A stretch of 64,000 nucleotides of DNA from Phoronis australis (Eukaryota; Phoronida; Phoronidae): the NCBI GenBank assembly GCA_002633005.1, contig NMRA01000565.1, positions 69,682-133,681 on the forward strand, in the 5' to 3' direction. Both the position numbers and the translations under genes were made by a program. The notes under the pieces are model-generated. The model was not told the DNA's origin. It saw nothing but the letters and a program-made list of their open reading frames with translations, and did no database searches. This document shows positions 23,001 to 35,000 of this stretch, piece after piece; the first letter of the stretch is position 1, and each line of letters opens with the position of its first letter.

Positions 23001-26000
23001 CATCCAATGTATACTGCCAACACTCTGTTACTGTACTGACACGCTATAGGTGGATTTGGCTTGAATGATTGTGTTCATTATAGTCCAGTCAGAGTTCTTC
23101 TCTTAACAACAGTTTGTCAAAAGACATGTTTTAAACAAAAAAAATTAGACTTTTTCACATTCATACTTTGCTTCCAAAACACAGTCATAGCAGAAAAAAT
23201 GGCATAGACTCACAAAGCAGATTTACTGTACAGAGCTTTTACATGACAGTATCACCTTCATCAGCCAATGTTAAATGGCGAACAAGAGAAAAGATTTCAA
23301 ATAAATTCAGGACAGACCTCTTCTTTGATGGTATCAAGAATCTTCTTCTTCTCCTCTGCAATCTTCTTCTTCTGTTCCTTCTGCAGATCGTCCAGTTCTT
23401 TTTGCAGCTTGTCAATCTCCGCCTTCATGTCCTCCCTAATACAAAACACCTTACCATATACTGTGTGACATTAAAAAATATCACAATGAAGTTGGTGTGT
23501 CTCAATTTCTAAAACTAATGTGCTGCCAAGTAAGTGGCACCTTGATTCTGGGCCATCATTTCATTCCTATTAAATTTAGATGGTCTACCATGAAAGCACA
23601 TACTATTTGCATTTCTTTGCGACTCTGAAATATTATGTACAAAGAAAGACTCAGAATTCAAATTTCATTACGTTGATGTGCACACCCGATTATGTACAAC
23701 TAGTAATAAGACATTGTTTTTGTACAATGGACCTATAGCCTTTATTACAAAAACAGTTTGTTTTTGATTTTACCAGTACCATTTTATAACAGTTTTCAAT
23801 ATTTTTATAGTAAAAAATGATGAAAACTTAAAATATTGCAGCACATTTTTACTACTATTGTTTCCATGACAACATCCCATCTCTGCACTCTTGATTTAAG
23901 CAAAATTCAAGGCTTTCCCCCAACAAACAAAAAGTCACATCAGTGAGCCATCCTATCTCAGGCACATGAAACACTATAGAAACACACCTCATTGTGTCTT
24001 CCTTGCTCCGTTGCTCAGTTCTGATCTCCTCCCTCAGCTTATCCAGGGCATCCTCTTTCCCCCTCTTCAACAATTTCTCTTCATCAGCAGTATCTTCCCG
24101 CACCTGCTCGCGCAGTGACCTATAACAACGCATGAAACAATCAACGGCGAGTAGATTTCACAATTTGTTTGATCTAACCCCTGAAGCTGCTATTATTCTG
24201 AGCAGACAGAGCTTTCCTTCCAACAGAGGTCCCCACTGGCATTGTAGATCCAGTAAAGGGAATTATCTCGGAAACGGAAAGCAACCCCATGCTACACTCT
24301 GCCTCATCTCCCTGATCTTGGCCTTTACAACAAATGTTCTCCCTCCAAATCAATATGTCCACCAACGAGAATGAAGAAATTCCCAAGCCCCTCCCACTCA
24401 CCGCACTTGATTATCCTTATCCCTGATCTTGGCCTCTTCCAAGAAATGTTCTTCCTACAAATCAATATGTCCACCAACCAGAATGAAAGAATTCCCAAGC
24501 CCCTCCCACTTGCCTCACTTGACTCTTTTTCTCACTGATCTTGGCCTCTCACAACAAATGTTCTGCCACTAAATCAACACGTCCACCAATGAAAATGAAG
24601 GAATTCTTGGCCCTTCCCACTCACCTCACTTGACTCTTTTTCTCACTGATCTTGGCCTCTCACAACAAATGTTCTGCCACTAAATCAATGTGTCCACCAA
24701 TGAAAATGAAGGAATTCCCAAGCCCCTCCCACTCACCTCACTTGACTCTCCTTCTCCTCTCTGATCTTGGCCTCTTCCTGTCCCTGTTCTCTCTCAACGT
24801 CCTCTTTCATTTTCTTTAGGCGATCTTCCTTGTCCTAGCATGTGAAACGAAAACTGACAGTCGGAAACGTGAACTATGATACATTTTACCACTTACAGGA
24901 AGTTACAGGAACATGAAGTGCCAAGATAATAACTCACACATGAACAGTTTCAAGCTGTTGTTTTTTGTACTTAGATGTTAAATGAGCAAAATACATTGAT
25001 TTTTCATTGATTTTAGAAACTTACAAGATAGCATTCCACAACAATCATTGGGCGTATATTGAAAATGTTTTAAGAAATAATACAAGATATAGACATAGGC
25101 ATATCACAACGCAATGCATTAGGGACAAGGAAATGTTGGCCAAAACATTATTACTCCCATTTCTGGTCCTATTTGATACACCAATATTGCCAGCACACAC
25201 CTGCAGAAGGTCTAGCTGAGCATTCTCTAACTCTCGTTCCAACTTCTGCTTCAACTCTGCTATCTTCTCATCATTCTCTCGCTTCAGTTTCTCCTCTTCT
25301 TTTTTGAAGGTAGTTTCGGCCTCAACTCGTCTAAAACAAGTTATGTTTTACCCACTTAGATTGTGGGTGTTAAGAACACGCTACGGGGGGATATCTCAAG
25401 TAAGAATAAATTATAAGAATATAATGAACGTTGTTGTTATACAAGAAGTTAATGAACAATATTGATATTGCCACACACCGCATTATTTTAACCACAAAGA
25501 ATTGCCATGTCCAACCCATTTTTCACTCTCTCAACAATACTACTACCATTAATAAACCTTACTAGTGGACGAAGACTCATCCACACGTCATACCGTTGAG
25601 CTGCTTCAGCTGCCAGTTCAGCCCTCTTCTTTCTCTCTTCTGCTGCAGTGTCAACAGATGGCGCCTTCAGCTTCTCCTCAAACTTTCGTGGTGAAGGGGT
25701 TCGTGACTCATCATCTGATGTTTCTTCATACAACGGCATAGTTGGCTTCATGTCCGACTTGGCTGGCTTTGTGTCTGACTTTAAAAATCTGCTGTTCCCA
25801 CCAAAGTCAGGACTTGGAGAATCATCACGACTCTCCTCAACTGGTTTCAGTTTATTCTGAGACTTTATAAATCTGTTCCCAGCAGGTTCTGGACTCGAAA
25901 GTTCATCGTCCATGACAGATGCTTTCTTCTCTGATTTTAAGAAACGCTTGCCAGGAGATTCTGACCTGTCTGTCAGCTGATAAGAGGTGGCGCTAGCTGC

Positions 26001-29000
26001 TGGATCAAAGTCCATGTCCAGGTTATTGGGGTCACCCAGTAGTTCAATGTCCATGATTTTTTCAGACAGACCTGCATTTATGCCAAAGTCCTGAAACACA
26101 ACAAGCAAGGAAAGGGGCATGTAATATAGGTAGCTTCAATAGCAAGCACTTTAGAATTTTCCGTAATATCAATAATTAGTTATCTTTAAGAACAACGAAC
26201 GATATGAATGCATCACAACGCCACAAATGATGTTACAAAAAGCAACAAAATATGACATTTTGAAAGGTACTAACATCATTAAATCTTTGTCATTTAACAA
26301 ACAATTAAAATGTTGAACTTCAGATGTTGTTAATAGTAGATGTCAATTTCAAATCTTATTACGATACAAACCAGAATAACTGAAAATGTCACACCAAACA
26401 GAAAAATTTAAAAAACTAGATACAATAGATACAACGTGTCAAGAAAAGTAACCAATTGTTTTGTTGCATTCTAAACATTTCAATAGAATTCACACTTAGA
26501 CACTGACCACATCTTTTCCATAATCCTCGCTGTCACTCTCTGATTGGTCCTGTTTGCCCACGACTGCCTTGTCACTGGGTTCCGAGTCCTGACAAAACGT
26601 GCAATGTAGTTAACCAATGTACCACAGGGGCAAAGCAAAGAATACTAAACCCCTAGCTAGGGGCCAGGTAACCATTCTTGCTTTAGAGAAACACCATTAA
26701 CAGTGTACAATGAGCATTTCTTTAACTATGAACTCTTTTCATTGAACAAAATCAAACATTTATGTCACATCAAACAACATTCAGGTTAAAATGAAAAAAA
26801 TGTTTTCAAAACTGCTTTAGTCATAAATATTAAATCCTCACTTATTCTGTTCCTCCCAAGGACATGCATTATTACCAAGTCTCGATTACACACAGATACC
26901 AAAACATCAACATTTCAACATTACACGCATTTTGACAGCCTTGTTGAAAATATTAAGAGCAAATTCGGAGATATGTAGTTGAAAGAGTTAAGGAGATTTT
27001 AGCAGCATTTTCAAGAGAGGTAAATTCAGTACTATTCATACTACTGCAAAAAAGTCTTTAAATGATGTTTTAGCGCAGATGATGTGAGAGTACTTGCACA
27101 GTCATGACAATTCCATGTCAACAAACAAAAACTTTAAATACCAAACTAAACATTGTTCTGCAAAACAACAACAATCACATCTGGCTGGTACCAGACAAGT
27201 TACACTACAGGCAACTAATGAAAGCAAAGGACTACAACACCATATGTGTTTTAACAAACCAGGAATTCAAATGATGTTTACTGCTAAGCATAAGGCCATT
27301 ATAGATATTTACTAGAGTGACAGCTAATATTACAGCATGCCAAACAAGTAAAGGTGGGTGGAACGTATGACATTACTACATTTCCATCAGATTCATGCAG
27401 GGCCAAAAACAAATAGTGCGGGTGGTCTGATACAGGTTGCATCAGATATGCGCAAGCCGCTCAGCCGGACACATTGCACCAAATACCTGAATGAATGTTT
27501 TTTATTAATACAGATAGACACATATAGACATATACACATTCAAATTAAAACCAAGCTGAGGAGAAAGAGACTGGAGGGTCTTGCAGTGGGATCCAGCGAG
27601 GGATTTGAACCTATGACCCTGCGAAAAGAAGACGGACACTCAATCCAACTGGCCACACTGCCCCCTCTCAGACAGAGAAGAAAACAGATGGGAAATTCAC
27701 TTTTAATAGGTAGCCCACATAACCAAAATTAACGTAAGATACATTATGAACAAGGAAGCATAAACAATAATTACTGCTGCAACTCGTTAGGTGATTAGTT
27801 ATTAGAGCTGAAACTAACATCAGTTTTTGTTAAATTTCCCAATCACTCTGATTCTTGAGTAATCAAAATGCATTTAATTTACAAACAGGAATATAAGTGT
27901 CCCCAAAAATAACTCAGAAAAGTGAGAAAGACGACACGCTTCGTTAGAGCTGGATAGAGCAGTATACATGCTGGATTGTGCAATGTTAAAAACAAAATTA
28001 CAGTTAACATTATTAATTACTTAATTACTCCTACCTCGGAATCCTGGAAATTAGCAAAAAGAATTGCAATAGGTATTTAGATATCACATTACTGCATCTA
28101 AGTTTTTTCTATGTAACATGTTGGCATGTTATGCAAACAATAAAAAAATGTTAATACCATGCAATGCCACTGACTGAATATTAAGACTTAATATTTTGTA
28201 AAGTTTTATAAGATGTCACCGGCATTTAACAGTCAGCCAGTGAACAAGAACAATGCAGTTCTGGGAAAGTTTGAGTACTAGAACTAAGATTCCAATATTT
28301 GTTTGTTTCATTACAAAACCGATAAAGCATTTTAGACATTTATGTAAAGCAATGCATAAAATAAACTAATGCCAAATGTATGTGGAAAGAATTTCTTAAA
28401 AGCAGCAATTACAATTTTGAACAATACCAAAACTTCATGTTAAAAGTCCACCTGGTTTACAAAAAATGGTGCATCCATGGTCTAAAATTCAAATACGTCC
28501 AAAGAAACTTGAAACAGAGTTTTATGTGAGTTGTGCCATTTCTATACTAAAACACACAATCTTCTGCAAGGTGATGATAAAATCATTGAATACTGATTTA
28601 ATCAAAAACTATTTTACTATCTGGATTCAATTAAAAATTCCACTCTTAATAATTTGATAAGATGACCTATGACCTCACCTCGTAATCCAGGTCAGCAATG
28701 TCATGCATATCCATCTTAATATTGTATCGTGACCCGATATTGTCACTCTGTAATGACAATCCACAAGAGGCACTGATTAGACATCAAAACCACAACATCA
28801 CAACACTTCAACACATGTGTTCAAGCAGAATTTTAAATGCCTTTCAACCACAGTGCAAGTTGTTGAACATAACATCCTTCAAGACACCTAGCGCCATCTG
28901 TCTTCCGCAACCAGTAAAAGCAGAAATTGAATCAAGAAAACTAGTGAGCAACCACAGCTGGAATACATAACATTTCTGACCTAATGCACAAGTCAGGTTT

Positions 29001-32000
29001 GAGTGTTTGCATTGTGTTGTCATGACCAACAATGACTATGAGACATGTTGTAGGCTAGCTGTCCGAAAACCAAGATTAATTAAAAGCAAAATCTCGCAAA
29101 ATCAAGTGAGTAAAAGGCGAGTGTTTCCCGAGTATGATCCGAGCTTATTACCCTATCGAAGCAAAATGACAGCCATTGAGTAGATTGATCGGCGAGGTTG
29201 AAAAGTTGAATTGTGAGACTGAATTGAGTGTTTCCATTCCAAAAGCACATATTTTTGACACAAGCACAATCCAATATCTGGGGTCTGCAGACCACAGACC
29301 TGGCGTTATTTTTAACTTAGCTACAATGTTTAGAACAACTCAGATGCCTTGATATTGAATGGTGGAAGATAATTGTAATGCTTCCTTTTGACTTTTAAAA
29401 AAGCATCACGGCAACTTCATCTCAAAAGTGGTCTACTGGTTGACTGTAGAGAAACCATCACCATCTGTATCACATGACAACATTGCCCTCTTAGAATAGA
29501 TTTCAACCATGATTCTACTTAGTGAAAGCTTGCCCAGATGAACTGCAAGACATAGTTAACGTTACGAGTGTATGTACTGCGTGGAACTCTGGAAAAATCA
29601 AATACGTATCGTTCAACTTCACGCATTACTGACCACTTCTGAGAAATCATCATCCAGCATTTGAATGGTCTCCCCCCCGCCGGTGTTCAGTAAGCTCTTG
29701 GTCAGACCACCTGTCGTCTTCAGTGATCCTGCTGTTTTGCTGGGACCGAGAGGCTAGAAATGAGGGGTCGACGACAAATGATTAGTCATTAATGAATCAT
29801 AAAATGTAAAATATTGTTCGATAACACAGTGCTTTTCATTAGTCACGGGTGATTTTTCAGCAATGGAGTTTTTGATAAAACTACAAAGCATTTTTTCCAA
29901 GTACTAACAAACTAAGACTTATACAGAAGACAGATAGATAAAATTATATCTTAGTTCAAAAGGCTAAAATTATTAAAAATGCAAAATAATGTACCAGTTT
30001 CACATTTCACACCCTAATGAGTGGTAACTAAGGATCCTCACAAAATGACTAGCATCAAAGCATCACTCCAATTGCAAGCTAATTTTATGATAAAATGAAA
30101 ATTTTAACAAATTAACACACCAAAGTTCAATATTATGAAGTACATCAATGACTTCAAATTTATGTAGACCAAAAAGAGCACACAACTGAGAAACAGAATT
30201 TGAGTAGACAGACAGCCACACATACCTCACTTAAACTGCTTTTGAGCGGCCCGAGCATATGAGCGCCACCAAGGGACCCAGTGCTGCCGAGTGTACTCAT
30301 CCCCATGGTGGACTCAACCTTCAGGGGTGCCAGGTTACCAAGAGGTTGCGACTGAAAGATGCAAAAACAATATTTACCTGATTTAAAATTACTGGAGTTC
30401 CAATAGGCAAGAATTATCTTCCAAATACAGGCAGGCTGGGATAACAATTTAAAGCCCAAGTCACAGCGCACAATAGAAAGAAGGCTATGATTGGAGTGCC
30501 GATAACATCCAATACCCTCAAAAGTTTGTAGTTTGAAAATTCCTTTCAAAGTCTGCCAAACGGGCAAGTGTGAACTACGCTTTTAGCGAATTACAAGGCA
30601 ACTGGTGGGAAAGATCACCCACCAAGGACCACAATGTCCAATTTGTGAGATAGGGAGTATGAGTTTTTAGTCGATTCCTGCTTTTATCTTTCAAGATTTA
30701 CACCAATGATGCATCAACAGGTGACAGAATGCAGATTGGATGATGTCATCAAAACAGGTTTAGTGTCATTTAAAAATAATCAACAATTAGTTTTGGCCAG
30801 CAAGACTATTCACAATGCAACGAAGCAGCTGTATACAAAACCGAAGCCATGACTCAAACACAGCCTACACTCAATCTTCTCTAAAAAGACAACACATTAG
30901 AACACATTAAACGTCAATAGTCACCTGCAAAGGTCCCAGATTTCAAGAACCAGATTGTTGCCCATTATTTAAAGGAGAAAACTGGTTCTCAAAATACAGG
31001 ACTCCTGTATGTGACTGTCAGTCATTAAACACGAATAGCTCGACTACTTAAGCACATTAAAGACGACAGTTACCATGTGGACACAGACCAACACACATAA
31101 AGAAACAATGTCCAGTGAGTATCTATTGGCAACTAGTTGTCTAATTCAACTGCAGTCTATGTAATAGACTTATATATATAAGACACTAGAACTACACCCA
31201 TTCTTTAACTACCCTGGAAACAAATAATTGCCAAAATTTTTCTATTTTCAAAGGGTATCTACTTTGCTACAAAGCATCAAATTTCTGCCATGTGCTGCTT
31301 TTTTTGGCAGCTGAATAGGTAGAAACTGAGCAAAACATCATGAAATAATTCAAAGTAAATTTGCATATTTCCTTCATACTGCGTGCTAAATAGGTGAAAA
31401 AATGACCGTTCACCAGGCTTTTCAAAATGTCAGGGTTTTGCAAACACCTACTTATACATTTAACTGTCTACAAGAAACTTTACAGCTGTATTTTACCATG
31501 TTTAGGCATTTCGCCGTCATAAAATCGATCTCATAATTGTTACCATGACAGAATTGTATTCCGGTTACCACCAAGAATATCAAAACTATCAGTGACTTAA
31601 GACAATGCTTCAGAGTTTGTTGAGGTTTGGCTAACCCTAAAAGCGTAAATTCAAAAATGGCGCGTGTACATATTGCCTGCAACTTGAGTTGGTGATGGAA
31701 ATAGAATCCTGTCCCAGAAAGGAATGTTATGAAACTGGTTTTATGAGTAAAAGGCATAGTTTGATTTTTGTTTTTCAGCGACCTTAACAGGGTTTAATCT
31801 AGCTTTTCTGGTAACATTCAGCACAATCAACTTCAGCCTATATGTAACTCATGCATCTTCTAACCTTACTATGAGCGCGAAAAGAAGTTAGTATCAAGCA
31901 GACATAACAAAACAAATGATGCTAAAACCGAAAGAAATGTCATAGGTTGGAACAGCAGTCGAAAACATCAAAAACAGCCATTGTGCCATTCTATTCTGTA

Positions 32001-35000
32001 GCATATTAACAATTTTATTACAAAACTTTGCTTTCAAAATTGTAAGGGACAATCGCCACTCGAGACTCGACAATTGATCAATCACATGACATGCTTTAAG
32101 TACACTTTCAAAGTTCACGAGACGAAACTGGAAAATTTTTGAGTCGAGTCTCAGGTAAATTTTGTTGATCTTGGAGCCAGATGTCTCAAGCTCCAACACG
32201 GCTATGAAAAAATGAGAATAATTAGTCACAAACATGCCAGTGTCTTGCGGCACATAATGTAACCCAGCAAGAATCATAGACATTCAGAGTGTCATCCTAA
32301 TACAACAAAGTTTTGGACTTTTGAATCTTACTCTGTGATATTGTGCAAAAATTTTCATTGTGAAAAGAGCTTATAGTTCCCAACACAAAACATTTATCGT
32401 AACAAAAGTTGACCTGACATTTCTTAAAGGTTTAACGGTGTTAGTAGCGGACAGTACATAAGCAACCGTCACCTTGATCGGCGAGAGAGGCCCACTATTG
32501 TTGAGAGAGGACTGAGGCTGGCCCCTGGGGGACATGGGGTTAATCGGCCCAAGCTCCTACAGTCAATAATAACCATGTCAAACATCCGATGTTATCTAGA
32601 TTAATAACAATTCATCTAAACTAACCAAATATACATGCATGCAAACATATTCTAACAACATTAAAGAGATAAACAAAAAAAAATCAATACGAAAAATTTA
32701 TTTTTCACGATTTAATGGCTTAAAAGAAGACACACATTTTACACACCTTGTCTGGTTTGTTTTTATTTTTCTTAACTTCTTTCTTCTTTTTGTCCTTTTT
32801 CCCACCCTTCTTCCCTGAAAACAACCACAAAATGTTGTGAGGCAAAAGCAACAAATGGGCCAGGCGATAGGGATGCTGAACTGTCAGTAACATACACGAA
32901 CCACCCTACAGGGAAGTAAAATCCAGTCTGTGACAAAGATGAGTAGACTGAGAGGTTACAAGCACCACTAAAGCATTTACAAAAAGTTTACCTAATTATT
33001 ACTTATGATAACAGAACAGCTTTACATCCACACTCGTACACACACTTCCTCACTTATAAGCACAACACACGGACCAGATCCAGTCAGATCACAAACTCAA
33101 GATATTGTACTAGTATTCACACACATGGCTGATCCACCACCCAACATAACACAGAACTCGCAAACCATGGCTTATGCACCCAGGAAACTCTTGTGCCGAC
33201 TCAAAATCAGGCCTTAAGACTATAATTTTGTGCCGGTATCATGTTGAGCTGTCAGTGAGTCATGTTTGTGAGCCGCAAGTTGTGTTGTAGGTCACGTTAG
33301 CCATGTTTTGGGAGTCTAGCGCCATGTTCAGCTGTCCGTACACAATGTTTGTATGTAGATGAACTGAGTCTATCAGGTGTGTGTCCTATTATGACCTTCA
33401 CCATGAGTCATTCTAGATACTGTAATGGTGCGTTGCACTCAGTCGGCACTTTATCTGATTATTTTGGGCATGTACGGTACTTCAAATTAAAATGACTAGA
33501 AAAAAATTATCAAGCTAGACTTTCTTAAAACCATCTGAACCCTGTCAACTTAGGCAGCCTCTAAAGGACCTATAAATAGAATTGCTTGATCTCTTGTTGT
33601 AAGGTATTGTGGCATGAAGAGACTACTTCATGTATCATTTGGCAAGACTTCACTATGCTCATGTTTTCTTAGGTTGCGCAACTATAGCTGAGACTATCTG
33701 GGAAGTCCAACACATTTAAAACAACAAAAATCCTTTCCAAGAGGACTTTAATAGCAGATCCTACCTGTACCCCCAAGACCCTACTTGTACCCCAAACCCT
33801 ACTTGTACCTGAATCTACCTGTACCCCCAGACACTACCTGTATCCCACCTATACCTGTATCCCACCCCATACCTGTATCCCACCCATACCTTTATCCCAC
33901 GCCGTATCTGTACCCCACCCACTACCTGTACCCCACCACTACCTGTACATCACACCCTACCTATACCCCACCTGAATCCCCAGACCCTACCTGTACCCCC
34001 ACACCCAACCTGTACCCCCACACCCAACCTGTACCTCCAAACCCAACCTGTACCCCATACTCTACCTATACCACAGACCCTAACTGTACCCCCAGACCCT
34101 ACCTGTACCCCCTCCCTGCTGTAACTTCATTCGCTCCTCTGCCACCATCTTCCTGTAGTATTCATCACAAGGGTGGTCCCATATACTCTCACCAGTACTA
34201 AAGTTGAAATAGTAGATGTCCTCATTTGGATCTTGACTGAAATATGGGACAGAAAAAAATAAAATAAAACATGGCTGCTTCCCACTTGGCGATTCATCAC
34301 TGATGTCCAACACTGCAGGGAGATTTTTTCCAATAAAACCAGTTACTAGTCAAAAGGGGAAAATGTTATCACACAACAGCTGGGCAGGTGCTAAGCAGGG
34401 TGAAACTAAAACTTTGACACATGGCAGAGATGATATTTCAGGAGTTGTCATAGAACCACAACCAACCTAAGTTTTGTCCCTTGGTTGCTAAAATTCAGCT
34501 GCTTAGAGTTATGTCGTAATGAACAAAATTTATTCACCATAGTATCAGCAAAATACAAATGGTTGTGGTTTCAGCAACACAAAAGAACCATACTGTAGTC
34601 TGTCATTCTTCAATTCTAAGGAAACTGAAACTTATGAGAGTGAAAACTCATGACCTCAGGGACTATAGGCCGGACATAGTGCTATCATCAATTTGAATAG
34701 GTTAGTCCAACAAGTAAGCTAAAAAGTGAAAGCAAACTTCTTGATAGAATAGGCAACTGCTATCACAGTAACAGCTAAATCTGAATGAGAATGAAATCCC
34801 ACCATCTGTTGAACAGACTTGCGGTATGCTCACAAAATTTGACCGTCCCAAGTACGTGAGCTGGCTACTCCAGATGGTCTATCAAGGCAAAACTGCGTAT
34901 TGACACCAGCTCGATATATAAAACGGAGACTGACCAAGGCTTCCAGTGTTCCGGTAGAGGTGCGTTTATCCCTTCTCGAGCAATCCACAACAGCTCGGGC

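Noticed and set aside
27580-27665. Functional tRNA gene
   Set aside because: A and B boxes are good, but the acceptor stem does not pair and the sequence continues into a SINE body.
27358-27732. 124-codon plus-strand frame
   Set aside because: It runs antisense through the tRNA-derived SINE; no protein resemblance.
33785-34201. Pro/Tyr/Leu-rich 138-codon plus-strand frame
   Set aside because: It is the antisense reading of the GGGGGTACAGGT minisatellite and of exon 3.
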